Counted from the first letter of the stretch, positions 43,542-54,112 are shown. The stretch is 64,000 nt of DNA from CAISIP01 sp965278985 (GCA_965278985.1 OZ257131.1:806001-870000), one strand, 5' to 3'. The notes: generated by a model not told the origin, from the letters alone. Numbers and translations are program-made.

Positions 43542-44663
43542 ATGAACCTCAGCCCTTCCGAACAACAGGCCCTGCCGTTCCTCGACCAGTCGGGGCAGGC
43601 CCCCCGCAGCCCGCAGATCTGGGAGCCGCTGCTGGTCACGCGCGAGGCCATCGACGCGGAGGTCGAGCGCCTCAGCGGTATCCCGCGGCCCGCCAACGGC
43701 ATCCGCTCCTCTGTCATGGTGCATCCTGCATCCCGCACCGCCAACAGCTTCACGCCCGGCACCTCGGTGGCTGTGAGCGTGCTGCTGCCTGGTGAGAAGA
43801 CTACTCCGCGCAAGACCAACGCCAACTTGCTGGAGATCGGTATCCGCGGCACGGGCCGCCTGACGGTGGATGGCAGTCTCGACACCGTGCTGAACGACGT
43901 GTGGACCGTGCCTTCCATGCGCGGCCACGTGCACGAGGCCACGGGCGACACGCCCTGGGTGCGGTTGACCTACAGCAATGCACCGCTGCTGGAGCTGCTG
44001 AGTGTGTTGTACGAGGAGGAGGGCGTGGCCGTGCTGGAACACGCGCGCCCCGAAGACGGCCTGTCCGAACAACTGAAGCGCAAGTACGCCTTCGAGACCG
44101 CGCCCGATCTGCCGATCTCGGACGCGGGCGCGCGGCTGCGGGGTTATGAATACCTCACCGACATCCCCGTGGTGCCCAACCCCGCGCTGCACTGGCCGTG
44201 GGAGAAGGTGTGGCCCCACCTGTCGCACGCGCCGGGCGATGGCAAGCGCCGCATCTGGCTGCTGTACCACCCCGCCACCGAGCGCCGCGCCGGCACCACC
44301 GGAAGCTACTTCGCCACCATCGGCGGCTGTGCCGCGGGCGAGCCGGTCTACAAGGGCACGCACGGCCACCGCCATACCTCGGCTTCCATCAACTACCACA
44401 TCACCGGCCACGGTTACAGCGTGGTGGACGGGGTGCGCGTGGACTGGAAGGCGGGTGACCTGCTGCTGTCCGCGCCCGGATGGTCCGAACACGCCCACTA
44501 CCACGGTGAAGAGGGTTGGCGCGTGTTGACCGTGCAGGACCACCCGCTGCACATCGCCATGGGCTCGCTGCTGTGGCAGGAGAAGTACGACGGCCCCATC
44601 CTGGCCCTGGGCAGCGAGGAAGGCCAGAAGGGTTACACCGCACCCCGCACGCAGGGGGACTGA
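43542..44663 (+). CDS. Two-cupin ring-cleavage dioxygenase, gentisate dioxygenase-like
   Basis: 373 residues with two cupin domains (~80-165 and ~270-345). The second holds His-rich metal positions ('THGHRHTSASINYHITGHG', 'WSEHAHYH'), consistent with the Fe(II) site of gentisate, salicylate or 1-hydroxy-2-naphthoate dioxygenases. ATG 43542 has caggag at 43527-43532. With the FAH hydrolase upstream it suggests ring opening and hydrolysis of a hydroxylated aromatic acid. Which ring is cleaved cannot be told. Confidence 0.75.
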   Translation: MNLSPSEQQALPFLDQSGQAPRSPQIWEPLLVTREAIDAEVERLSGIPRPANGIRSSVMVHPASRTANSFTPGTSVAVSVLLPGEKTTPRKTNANLLEIGIRGTGRLTVDGSLDTVLNDVWTVPSMRGHVHEATGDTPWVRLTYSNAPLLELLSVLYEEEGVAVLEHARPEDGLSEQLKRKYAFETAPDLPISDAGARLRGYEYLTDIPVVPNPALHWPWEKVWPHLSHAPGDGKRRIWLLYHPATERRAGTTGSYFATIGGCAAGEPVYKGTHGHRHTSASINYHITGHGYSVVDGVRVDWKAGDLLLSAPGWSEHAHYHGEEGWRVLTVQDHPLHIAMGSLLWQEKYDGPILALGSEEGQKGYTAPRTQGD

Positions 44664-44666
44664 AGC

Positions 44667-45116
44667 ATGGCGATGGACACCCAATTGGCCCAACTGCTGG
44701 ACGAACGCAACGCGGCGCGCGTGGTGGTGGATTTTTATGCCGCGCTGGACCGCGGTGACAGCGCTTGCTGTGCCGCCTGCTTTACCGAGGACGGTGTCTG
44801 GGTGCGGGATGCGGGTGCGGTGATGGGCCGCACCGCGATCGCGCAGGCCGTGGCAAAGCGCCCGGCCGGCCGGCGCACAGCCCACACGGTGATGAACCTG
44901 CAGTTCGACGCTGATACCAACGCCGAGGGGGAGGGCAGCAGCACGCTGCGCTTCCTGCTGGTGGCCTATGACGCCACCGAGGACGATGCTGCGGCCGCCC
45001 CCTTCGGCCGCATGGCCGGCATCCGCCAGTGCACCGACACCCTGCAGCGCGAAGGCGGCGCCTGGCGCATCCGCCACCGAACCTCCGCGCCGTGGATGCG
45101 CGGGCCGCAGGGATGA
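44667..45116 (+). CDS. SnoaL/NTF2-like protein
   Basis: 149 residues with the NTF2-like cone fold: 'ERNAARVVVDFYAALDRGDSACCAACFTEDGVWV' at the start and 'CTDTLQREGGAWRIRHRTSAPWM' at the end. It resembles the ring-hydroxylating dioxygenase beta subunit/SnoaL group and may be an isomerase, lyase or small partner of an oxygenase. It follows the dioxygenase by 3 bp, and its stop overlaps an ATG of the next gene (ATGA). Confidence 0.8.
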   Translation: MAMDTQLAQLLDERNAARVVVDFYAALDRGDSACCAACFTEDGVWVRDAGAVMGRTAIAQAVAKRPAGRRTAHTVMNLQFDADTNAEGEGSSTLRFLLVAYDATEDDAAAAPFGRMAGIRQCTDTLQREGGAWRIRHRTSAPWMRGPQG

Positions 45117-45982
45117 CCGCCGCACGGCCGCCAGCAGGCGCTCGCTCCGAAGGCGAAGCCAAAGGCACCCCTACCCGGATGTTCGACGACGCCCTGGTCG
45201 CGCGGCTCGCGGCCGAATTGCAACAGGCCGAGCAGACCCGCGTGCAAGTGGAGCACTTCTCCAAACGTTACCCCGGCATGACCATCGCCGACGGTTACGC
45301 TGTGTCCCGCGCCTGGGTGAAGATGAAGACCGATGCCGGCCGCGTCGTGCGTGGCCACAAGATCGGCCTGACCTCGCGGGCCATGCAGCAGGCCACGCAG
45401 ATCACCGAACCGGACTACGGCACGCTGCTCGACGACATGTTCATCGAGCAGGGCAGCGACATCCCGGCCGCGCGCTTCATCGCGCCGCGTGTGGAGGTGG
45501 AACTGGCCTTCGTGTTGGGCCGCCGGCTGCAGGGCCCGGGCATCACCATCACCGACGTGCTGGCCGCCACCGAGTATGTGGTGCCGGCCATCGAGATCAT
45601 CGATGCCCGCATCGAACAGCTGGACCGCCACACCCAGGTGATGCGCAAGGTCTTCGACACCATCGCCGACAACGCAGCCAACGCCGGCATCATCACCGGC
45701 GGACGCCCCGTGCGGCCCGATGCCGTGGACCTGCGCTGGGTGGGCGCGCTGCTGTACCGCAACGGCGTCATCGAGGAGTCGGGCATTGCCGCGGCAGTGC
45801 TGAACCACCCCGCCGCGGGCGTGGCCTGGCTGGCCAACAAGCTGGCCCCCTGGGACGAATGCCTGGAAGCCGGCGAGGTGGTGCTGGCCGGCTCCTTCAC
45901 CCGGCCCGTGTTCGCCAAGGCCGGCGACACCTTCCATGCGGACTACGGCCCGCTGGGGGCCATCCCGTTCCGCTTCGTCTGA
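45113..45982 (+). CDS. 2-oxo-hept-3-ene-1,7-dioate hydratase-like (HpaH/MhpD family)
   Basis: 289 residues from ATG 45113 (overlapping the previous stop), or 267 residues from ATG 45179, the length of E. coli HpaH; the extra N-terminus is low-complexity, so the later start may be the true one. Conserved parts are 'GHKIGLTSRAMQQ', 'RVEVELAFVLG', 'EIIDARI' and 'DNAANAGIITG'. Relatives add water to 2-oxo-enoates from meta-cleavage. Its presence beside an FAH hydrolase suggests the ring-cleavage product is handled as an oxo-enoate. Confidence 0.85.
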   Translation: MTAARPPAGARSEGEAKGTPTRMFDDALVARLAAELQQAEQTRVQVEHFSKRYPGMTIADGYAVSRAWVKMKTDAGRVVRGHKIGLTSRAMQQATQITEPDYGTLLDDMFIEQGSDIPAARFIAPRVEVELAFVLGRRLQGPGITITDVLAATEYVVPAIEIIDARIEQLDRHTQVMRKVFDTIADNAANAGIITGGRPVRPDAVDLRWVGALLYRNGVIEESGIAAAVLNHPAAGVAWLANKLAPWDECLEAGEVVLAGSFTRPVFAKAGDTFHADYGPLGAIPFRFV

Positions 45983-46023
45983 AGCGCCTTTGCACCCCCT
46001 TTGTTCTTTCATCCCAGCACACC

Positions 46024-46695
46024 ATGAACACCTCGACCCTCTCTTCGCGGATGACCTTCATCGACACCCAGGATGCGAGGAACCTCAAGCCCTCGCTCTT
46101 CAACTCCATCGTGGCGCCGCGGCCCATCGGCTGGATCAGCACCATCGACGCCCAGGGCCGCGTGAACCTCGCGCCCTTCTCGTACTTCAACGCCATCTCG
46201 CCCGCACCACCGATGGTGATGTTCACCTGCAACGCACCGCCGGACCGTGCTGAGAAGGACACCGTGGCCAATGTGCGTGCCGTGCCGGAGTTCGTCGTCA
46301 ACTTCGTGTCCTTCGCGCAACGCGAGGCCATGAACCTGAGTTCTGCCACCGTGCCGCACGGCCACGACGAGTTCGCGCTGGCTGGCCTGCAGGCGCTGCC
46401 CTCGCAGCATGTGCGCCCACCACGCGTGGCAGGCGCTCCGGCGCACCTGGAATGCCGCCTGGTGCGGGTGGTGGACATCGAGCCCCAGGGCCCCGGCGAG
46501 CGCCTGAGCAGCGTGGTGATCGGCCGCGTGGTGGGCGTGCACATCGACCCGCGCTTCATGGACGCCGAAGACCGCTTCGACACCGTGCTGGCCGCGCCGC
46601 TGGTGCGCATGGGCGGGTTCACCTACGCCACCTTGGGCGAGACGATGGAGATCGGGCGCCCCGAATGGGCGCCCGCACCCGCCACGGTCGCGTGA
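46024..46695 (+). CDS. Flavin reductase-like domain protein
   Basis: 223 residues. The FMN-binding split barrel of the flavin reductase-like family is clear: 'NSIVAPRPIGWISTIDAQGRVNLAPFSYFNAISPAPPMVMF' (28-68) and 'DTVANVRAVPEFVVNFVS'. Its relatives near aromatic pathways supply reduced flavin to a monooxygenase or carry flavin. No FMNH2-dependent monooxygenase gene is in this run, so the partner is unclear. Confidence 0.87.
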   Translation: MNTSTLSSRMTFIDTQDARNLKPSLFNSIVAPRPIGWISTIDAQGRVNLAPFSYFNAISPAPPMVMFTCNAPPDRAEKDTVANVRAVPEFVVNFVSFAQREAMNLSSATVPHGHDEFALAGLQALPSQHVRPPRVAGAPAHLECRLVRVVDIEPQGPGERLSSVVIGRVVGVHIDPRFMDAEDRFDTVLAAPLVRMGGFTYATLGETMEIGRPEWAPAPATVA

Positions 46696-46745
46696 CGCCT
46701 GAGCGCCAGCCTGACCTACCGATCAAAACCACCAGGAGACCTCCC

Positions 46746-47576
46746 ATGATCCCGACCCTCACCCCCTTGCACCCCTACCTCGGCTACAGCGTCACGGGCA
46801 TCGATGCCGCCAGGCCACTCGCACCTGGCGTGCGCGAACTGCTGCGCGGCGCCATGGCCACGCGCGGCCTGCTGGTGCTGCGCGACCAGGAACTGGACGA
46901 TGCGCAACAGGTCGCCTTCGCGCGCGTCTTCGGGCCCATCTCCAAGCAGGGTCCCATCCAGAGCATCAGCCCGGACGCGACCTACGTCTCCAACGTGCGC
47001 GCCGACGGCGCCTTCGGCGACGTGGAGCTGAACTTCCATTCCGACCAGATGTACTTCGAGCACCCGATGAAGGCGATCATGCTGTATGGCATCGAGATCC
47101 CGGAGGAGGGCGGTGACACGCTGTTCTCCAATTCCTCCGAGGTCGTGCGGCGCATGTCCCCCGCACTTCGGGCGCGCATCGCGGGCCGTTCCGTGTTGTC
47201 GCGCCTGGACTACGGCCGCCTGAACTACGGCGCCAAGCTCCAGCAGGCTGCCCATGCCGGTGTCCTGGAGGCGCAGCACCGCGCGATCGGCATACACGCC
47301 GACTCGGGGCAGGAGATCCACATGATCAGCCCCGACACCTCGGAGGAGATCGACGGTTGCAGCGCCGAGGAGAGCGCGGCACTGATTGCCGAGGTGGCCG
47401 CCTTGGTGGCCACGCCGGAGCTGATCTACCGCCACCAGTGGAAGAAGGGCGACCTGCTGGTGTGGGACAACACCCTGCTGCAGCACGCGCGCACCCCCTT
47501 CGCCTCGACCGCCCGGCGCACGCTGCGCCGCTGCGCCATCGCGCACCAGCCCGAGCCCGTGCTGGAAACCGCCTGA
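46746..47576 (+). CDS. TauD/TfdA-family alpha-ketoglutarate-dependent dioxygenase
   Basis: 276 residues. The iron-binding facial triad is present: H98 and D100 ('NFHSDQMYFE') and H247 ('TLLQHARTPF'), with Arg residues in 'TARRTLRR' for alpha-ketoglutarate. TfdA-type enzymes hydroxylate next to an ether or sulfonate and release an aldehyde. In this cluster it might cleave an alkyl ether or side chain from an aromatic substrate. Confidence 0.88.
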   Translation: MIPTLTPLHPYLGYSVTGIDAARPLAPGVRELLRGAMATRGLLVLRDQELDDAQQVAFARVFGPISKQGPIQSISPDATYVSNVRADGAFGDVELNFHSDQMYFEHPMKAIMLYGIEIPEEGGDTLFSNSSEVVRRMSPALRARIAGRSVLSRLDYGRLNYGAKLQQAAHAGVLEAQHRAIGIHADSGQEIHMISPDTSEEIDGCSAEESAALIAEVAALVATPELIYRHQWKKGDLLVWDNTLLQHARTPFASTARRTLRRCAIAHQPEPVLETA

Positions 47577-47596
47577 GCCGAGGCGCCAACCAGACC

Positions 47597-48640
47597 ATGG
47601 AATTCCTGAAGAACACCTGGTACGTCGCTGCATGGTCGGACGAGATCGGAGAGGCGCTGTTCCACCGCACGGTGGTCGGCGTCGATGTCCTCTTCTTGCG
47701 CCTCGGCGACGGGACGTTGCGCGCGATGGGCAACCGCTGTCCGCACCGGTACGCCCCGCTGCACATGGGCACGCGCCTCGGTGATACGGTGCGCTGCATC
47801 TACCACGGCCTCACCTTCGACGGCCAAGGCCATTGCGTCCACAACCCGCACGGCAACGGTACCATCCCGGCCGCCGCACGGGTGCCGGCGTATCCCGTGG
47901 TCGAGCGCCACGCTGCGGTGTGGATATGGATGGGCGACCCGGAATTGGCCGACCCCGCGACGATCCCCGACTATTCCTTCGTGGAGCGCACACCGGCCAC
48001 GGCGCTGACCAAGGGCTACCTGCCGACGAAGGCCGCCTACGACCTGCTGGTCGACAACATCCTGGACCTGAGCCACGTCGACTACCTGCATGCGGGGTCG
48101 CTCGCCACCGGCGCGTTCGCGCGTGCACCGGCCGAGGTGGAGGAGGCGGGTGGGGACCTGCATGTGCGCTGGTTCCTGCCGTCTGCCCAGGCCTTCGGCG
48201 TGGTCAAGCCCTTCCTGCCGAGCCCCGACGCGCTGGTGGACATCACGATGGAGGTGCGCTGGTCGCCACTGGGCAACATGCTGCTGAAGGCGGACACGGC
48301 GTTGTCTGGCAGCACCGGCAGCACCGGCGCACCACCCTTCGGCAGCAGCAACCTGCACCTCATGACACCGGAGAGCGCCACCAGTACGCACTACTTCTTC
48401 CTGAACACACGCGACTACGCGGTGGACGATGCCGTGCTGAATGCCGCACGCGGCGAAGCGCTCAGCCGCGTGTTCGCGCAGGAAGACAAGCCCGTGGTGG
48501 AAGCACAGCAGGACTGGCTGGGCACACGCGAGCTGCTCAGTACGAAACCGGTGCTGCTGCCCATCGACGGACCGGCGGTCCGCTGCCGGCGCATCGTGCA
48601 GCGGCTCATCGCCGCGCAGGGCGCTGTTGCCACCCCCTGA
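47597..48640 (+). CDS. Rieske non-heme iron oxygenase, VanA-like
   Basis: 347 residues. Rieske cluster ligands C48, H50, C67, H70 ('CPHRYAPLHMG', 'CIYHG'); mononuclear iron ligands H160 and H165 with D153/D157 near ('DLLVDNILDLSHVDYLH'). This layout is that of single-component vanillate O-demethylases. Such enzymes remove methyl groups or hydroxylate carboxylated aromatics and need a VanB-type reductase, which is encoded 2.3 kb downstream. Confidence 0.9.
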   Translation: MEFLKNTWYVAAWSDEIGEALFHRTVVGVDVLFLRLGDGTLRAMGNRCPHRYAPLHMGTRLGDTVRCIYHGLTFDGQGHCVHNPHGNGTIPAAARVPAYPVVERHAAVWIWMGDPELADPATIPDYSFVERTPATALTKGYLPTKAAYDLLVDNILDLSHVDYLHAGSLATGAFARAPAEVEEAGGDLHVRWFLPSAQAFGVVKPFLPSPDALVDITMEVRWSPLGNMLLKADTALSGSTGSTGAPPFGSSNLHLMTPESATSTHYFFLNTRDYAVDDAVLNAARGEALSRVFAQEDKPVVEAQQDWLGTRELLSTKPVLLPIDGPAVRCRRIVQRLIAAQGAVATP

Positions 48641-48670
48641 ACCATTCGCACAACCTTGACGGAGACACGC

Positions 48671-49687
48671 ATGTCCATTTTTCTGACCCCCACCTCCACC
48701 CCGACGTCGCCCGCCCGCCGCAGGCTGCTGCTGGCCGGCGCCGCCGCCCCCTTCCTGCCCACCCTGGTGCGCGCGCAAGGCAGTGGCTGGAAGCCTTCGA
48801 AGCCCATCACCGTGATCGTGCCCTATCCGGCAGGCGGCCTCTTCGACAACATTGCGCGGCAACTGGGACAGCGCCTGTCCGTCGCGCTGAACACCCCCGT
48901 GATCGTGGACAACCGCCCCGGCGCCAACACCATGATCGGCGCCACGGCCGCGGCCCGCGCACAGCCGGATGGCCACACCATCCTCTTCGCGACGGACGCC
49001 ACGGTGTCCATCGCGCCCTACCTGTACAAGAGGGTGGCCTACGACCCGGACCACGACTTCACCCCGGTGACCCTGCTGTGCGACGCGCAGGAATGCATCA
49101 TCGCCAATGCGACGCTGGCCGCGGCCAACCTGCCCGCCCTCATCGCCCTGGCCAAGCAGAAGCCCGAAGGCATTGCCTACGGCTCCTACGGCATGGGCAG
49201 CAATGCGCATCTGACGGGCGAAATGATGCAGGGCACCTTCGGCGTGCAGTTCACGCACGTGCCCTACAAGGGCCAGGCGGAGCTGTACCAGGCCATGCTG
49301 AACAACGACATCCAGTTCGTGCCCGGCGCGCCGGGCCTGGGGACGCAGCACATCCGCACTGGCCGCCTCAAGGTGCTCACGGTGCTGGGCGAGCAACGTG
49401 CGCCGCTGTTCCCCGAGATCACTACCGCGCGCGAGCAGGGCCTGCCGCTGCCTGGGGGTGCCTGGTTCGGCTTCCTCGCCCCCGCGAAGACACCGCCGGC
49501 CGCCATCGCCACGCTGGGCCAGGAGATCGCCACCATCGCCGCCGACCCGCAGTTCCGCGACGCCACGATGACGCAGAACGGCCTCATCCCGCTGGAGGCC
49601 GGCCCCGCCGCGTTCGCCCGCCGCCTGGCCGCCGACAAGACGCGGTACCAGCCGCTGCTGGCCAAGCTCGGCCTCAAGCTGGACTGA
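48671..49687 (+). CDS. Bug/TctC-family substrate-binding protein
   Basis: 338 residues from ATG 48671. A twin-arginine-like signal ('ARRRLLLAGAAAPFLPTLVRA') precedes 'KPITVIVPYPAGGLFDNIARQLGQRL' and 'VIVDNRPGANTMIGATAAARAQPDGHTI'. It is the second Bug protein in this operon, lying between the Rieske oxygenase and P450 genes, so the cluster may take up two related acids or respond to two. Confidence 0.88.
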   Translation: MSIFLTPTSTPTSPARRRLLLAGAAAPFLPTLVRAQGSGWKPSKPITVIVPYPAGGLFDNIARQLGQRLSVALNTPVIVDNRPGANTMIGATAAARAQPDGHTILFATDATVSIAPYLYKRVAYDPDHDFTPVTLLCDAQECIIANATLAAANLPALIALAKQKPEGIAYGSYGMGSNAHLTGEMMQGTFGVQFTHVPYKGQAELYQAMLNNDIQFVPGAPGLGTQHIRTGRLKVLTVLGEQRAPLFPEITTAREQGLPLPGGAWFGFLAPAKTPPAAIATLGQEIATIAADPQFRDATMTQNGLIPLEAGPAAFARRLAADKTRYQPLLAKLGLKLD

Positions 49688-49689
49688 GC

Positions 49690-50931
49690 ATGATCGATTT
49701 CCACGACCCCGACTTCCTGCGGGGTGACCGCACCGCCGTCTACGACCGGCTGCGGGCGGAGCATCCGGTGTGGCACATGCCCCAGGACGCCAATCCGCAG
49801 GAGCCCGACACCTGGGTGGTTTCGCGCCATGCCGACGTGGAGGCCCTGTTGCGGCTGGCCGGCACACGCGTGCAGCCAGCGGGACTGGACGCCCCGGCCT
49901 GGATGGCTGAGGGACCTGCACGCCAGCGCCTGCGCGCCAACCTGGCGCAGACCGATGCACCGGTGCACCACCGCATGCGCGGCGTGCTGGGCCCGCTGTT
50001 CATCCCCCGGCGCATCGAGGCCCTGCGCGCCGTGTCCGCCGATTCGGTGGCCCGCGCGTTGCAGGCCGTCGCGCACCGGGACGGCGCCTTCGACGTGGTG
50101 CAGGAGATCGCGCAGCAGGTGCCCAAGGGCGTCATCTGCCACATGCTGGGCATCCCCGAAGCCGACTGGGGCAAATTGATCGCCATGCAGCACGACCACC
50201 TGCTGATCTTCTCCTTCTCCGCGCTGACGGTGGACGAGGCCGCGCGTCTTGATGCCGTGGTGCAGTTCTACAAGGACTATTTCGGTGTGTTGCTCGACGG
50301 GGCCGGGGAGGACACGCCGCTGGTGGCATCGCTGCGCGCGGCGCAGGAGCGCGGGGAGCTGTCACGCACCGAGGTGCTGTCCATCATGCACACCGTGCTG
50401 GACGCGGGCTTCGAGACCACGCGCACCTCCATCTCCAACGCCATGGAGTTGCTGGCCAGCGTGCCCGGCCTCTTCGACCAGTTGCGCAACGACCCGGCGC
50501 TGGTGAACAACGGCGTGGAGGAGCTGCTGCGCGTGCGCACGCCCATCCATGTGCGCCACCGCTTCCTGACCGCGCCCTTCACGGCCTCGGACGGGACGGT
50601 GATACCGGCCGGTGCCCAGGTGCTGCTGATGCTGGCCTCCGCCAACCGCGACGCCGGTGTGTTCGACGACCCGCACCGCATCGACCTGCGCCGCGGCAAT
50701 GCATCGCGCCACCAGGCTTTCGGCGGCGGGCTGCACCATTGCCTTGGCGCGCCGCTGGCACGCATCCAGCTGCAGGAGACGCTGCGAGGGCTCGTGCGCA
50801 GCTACGACAGCCTGGCGCTGGCCGATGGGCCGGGGCCGCGGTACCCGTCGCTGAAATTCCCGGCGCTGTCGTCGCTGCATGTCGTGGCCGAACGCCGCCG
50901 CGCCACGGACCGGGTGGCGGTGCCCGCGTGA
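49690..50931 (+). CDS. Cytochrome P450
   Basis: 413 residues, soluble class I bacterial type. The I-helix has 'LDAGFETTRTS' (AGxxTT form of the oxygen-binding groove), the K-helix ExxR is 'EELLR', and the haem loop is 'FGGGLHHCLG' with Cys351. It starts 2 bp after the Bug gene. Its stop shares one base with the reductase ATG (TGATG), so the two are translationally coupled and probably partners. Likely O-demethylation or hydroxylation of an aromatic. Confidence 0.92.
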   Translation: MIDFHDPDFLRGDRTAVYDRLRAEHPVWHMPQDANPQEPDTWVVSRHADVEALLRLAGTRVQPAGLDAPAWMAEGPARQRLRANLAQTDAPVHHRMRGVLGPLFIPRRIEALRAVSADSVARALQAVAHRDGAFDVVQEIAQQVPKGVICHMLGIPEADWGKLIAMQHDHLLIFSFSALTVDEAARLDAVVQFYKDYFGVLLDGAGEDTPLVASLRAAQERGELSRTEVLSIMHTVLDAGFETTRTSISNAMELLASVPGLFDQLRNDPALVNNGVEELLRVRTPIHVRHRFLTAPFTASDGTVIPAGAQVLLMLASANRDAGVFDDPHRIDLRRGNASRHQAFGGGLHHCLGAPLARIQLQETLRGLVRSYDSLALADGPGPRYPSLKFPALSSLHVVAERRRATDRVAVPA

Positions 50932-51914
50932 TGGCGCTGCAAGCCACCCAGCCGTTGGCGCTGTCGCTGCGTGTCGTGGCGCGCGACATCCTGGCCGACC
51001 AGGTCGTGGGCCTGACGTTGGCGCATCCGGAGGGCGTGGACCTGCCGGCGTGGACTGCGGGCGCCCATATCGACCTGGTGCTGGAGGGTGGGCTGGTGCG
51101 CCAGTACTCCCTGTGTGGCGACACGGGTGACACCCGGCAGTACCGCATCGCGGTGCTACGGCAGGAGGCCGCCAACGGCGGGCGCGGCGGCTCCTGCCAG
51201 GTGCACGCGCTGCCACTGCACGCCGCTCTGGCCGTCCAGGGTCCGCGCAACCATTTCGCGCTGCAGCCGTCGTCGCGCTATCTGTTCATCGCCGGCGGCA
51301 TCGGTGTCACACCCATCCTGCCGATGCTGGCTGCGGCCTCGGCCAGCGTTGCGCAGTGGCAATGCCTGTACGGCGGGCGCAGCCGCGCGAGCATGGCATT
51401 CACGGACCTGCCGGCGCGCTACGGAGATGCCGTGCATTTCTGGCCGCAGGACGAGGCAGGTCTGCCCGACCTGGACGCGCTGCTCGGTGAACCCCGCAGT
51501 GACACCCAGATCTACTGCTGCGGCCCCGAGCCGTTGCTGCGGGCCGTGGCCGCCGCCTGCACGCGCCACGGGTGGCCTGCGGACGCGCTGCATGTGGAGC
51601 GTTTCGCCGCCGCACCGCCATCCCTGGACGCTGCAGACGATGCCGACGCGGCCTTCGATGTCGTGCTCGCGCGCTCGGACAAGCGGGTGCGCGTGGGCGC
51701 CTGTGAGAGCCTGCTGGACGCGCTGGGCGCGGCAGGCATCACCGTGCCCTCGTCCTGTGGCGCCGGTGTCTGCGGTACCTGCGAAACCGCCGTGCTGGAC
51801 GGCACACCCGAACACCGTGACGCGATCTTGTCGGCGGAGGAACGGGCGAGCGGCCAGACGATGATGATCTGCGTGTCCCGGTCCTGCAGTCCCTGCCTGG
51901 TGCTGGACCTGTGA
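50931..51914 (+). CDS. VanB-type oxygenase reductase (FMN/NAD + 2Fe-2S ferredoxin)
   Basis: 327 residues. Flavin-binding 'RQYSLCGD', NAD-binding 'YLFIAGGIGVTPILPML' and 'IYCCGPEPLL', then a C-terminal plant-type ferredoxin domain with 'CGAGVCGTCET' and a final Cys in 'MMICVSRS'. This is the phthalate-dioxygenase-reductase layout. It is the only reductase gene in the cluster and is coupled to the P450, so it may serve both P450 and Rieske oxygenase. Confidence 0.92.
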   Translation: MALQATQPLALSLRVVARDILADQVVGLTLAHPEGVDLPAWTAGAHIDLVLEGGLVRQYSLCGDTGDTRQYRIAVLRQEAANGGRGGSCQVHALPLHAALAVQGPRNHFALQPSSRYLFIAGGIGVTPILPMLAAASASVAQWQCLYGGRSRASMAFTDLPARYGDAVHFWPQDEAGLPDLDALLGEPRSDTQIYCCGPEPLLRAVAAACTRHGWPADALHVERFAAAPPSLDAADDADAAFDVVLARSDKRVRVGACESLLDALGAAGITVPSSCGAGVCGTCETAVLDGTPEHRDAILSAEERASGQTMMICVSRSCSPCLVLDL

Positions 51915-51921
51915 GCGTCGA

Positions 51922-52779
51922 ATGACCGGCCACGAGAACAACAACGCCATGCTGGCATCCCTGCGCGCGCGCATGCCCGCTGGTGCCTGGGACACCCACT
52001 TCCACACCACCCACGCCCTGGGCACGGACCACGATCACCCGGTGGCCGGAGCCCTGGCACTGCAGGCCAGCATCGGCGTCGCGCGCGGCGTGCTGGTGCA
52101 GGCACGCCTGCACGGCGCCACCGACGCGGACTTCCTCGCCGACCTGCAGGCCGTGCCCCAGTGGCGGGGTATTGCACAGATCGAGGACAGCACCACGGAT
52201 GCCCAGCTCGACGTGCTGCATGCGGCCGGCGTGCGCGGCATCCGCTACAACTTCGCGGGTTTCCTGAACCGCCGGCCCACCGATGCTGCGTTCCGCCGCG
52301 GCGTGGAGCGCGCCGCCGCACGTGGCTGGCATGTGCTGCTGCATGTGGAGCCGGCCGAGTTGCTGGAACTGGCCGACACCATTGCCGGCCTGCCGCTGCC
52401 GGTGGTGATCGACCACTGCGCGCACCTGCGCACGGCGCAGGGGCTGGAACAGCAGGCGCTGCACACGCTGTTGGAACTGGCCCGCTTGCCCCATCGCTGG
52501 ATGAAACTCTCCAGCCTGGACCGCTGGGCCCCGTCGGGCGCGCCGCGTTACGAGGAAGCCGTCGCCCTGGGCCAGCGGGTCGTTGCGAATGCGCCCGAGC
52601 GCGTCTTGTGGGCCACCGACTGGCCCCATGTCATGTACAAGGACCCGCGCGCACCGGGCGATGCGCCGCCGCGGCTGGAGGACCTGCTGGCGTTGCTGTT
52701 CGCCATCTTGGGGGATGATGCGGTGCTGCTGCGGCGCATCCTGGTGGACAACCCGGAGCGGCTGTACGGCGGGGGATGA
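51922..52779 (+). CDS. Amidohydrolase-family lactonase (2-pyrone-4,6-dicarboxylate hydrolase-like)
   Basis: 285 residues, amidohydrolase TIM-barrel. Metal motif H26-F-H28 in 'WDTHFHTTHAL', 'HVLLHVEPAEL', 'VIDHCAHL' and the catalytic Asp in 'VLWATDWPHVMYKD' near the C-terminus match the LigI-like branch, which opens pyrone or other lactones. It ends the run, 7 bp after the reductase. A lactone intermediate in the pathway is therefore likely. Confidence 0.85.
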   Translation: MTGHENNNAMLASLRARMPAGAWDTHFHTTHALGTDHDHPVAGALALQASIGVARGVLVQARLHGATDADFLADLQAVPQWRGIAQIEDSTTDAQLDVLHAAGVRGIRYNFAGFLNRRPTDAAFRRGVERAAARGWHVLLHVEPAELLELADTIAGLPLPVVIDHCAHLRTAQGLEQQALHTLLELARLPHRWMKLSSLDRWAPSGAPRYEEAVALGQRVVANAPERVLWATDWPHVMYKDPRAPGDAPPRLEDLLALLFAILGDDAVLLRRILVDNPERLYGGG

Positions 52780-52820
52780 GGGGCGCAGCGCGGAGTGGAA
52801 AGCAGCACCCGGTTGCCCTA

Positions 52821-53876
<1,056 letters not shown>

Positions 53877-54112
53877 GCTTCTTTGTTTGCTGCTGCCTGA
53901 CTGTACTCCGGCGCCGGCTGTCGATGACGGCTTAGGTCCTCGGCCGCCGCCAGGCCAGCCCCATGTCCCCTGTATGCCCCCGGCCGCGCAGCAGCGTGGC
54001 TAAACTTGGCTGGCACAGCGGACGCGGGTGCGCCCGGTTCCCTGGCCCTTCAAGGAGAGAGGCATACGCAGTGCGCAGTCTCCCCGGGGTGCTCAACACT
54101 ACGAAGGAACCG

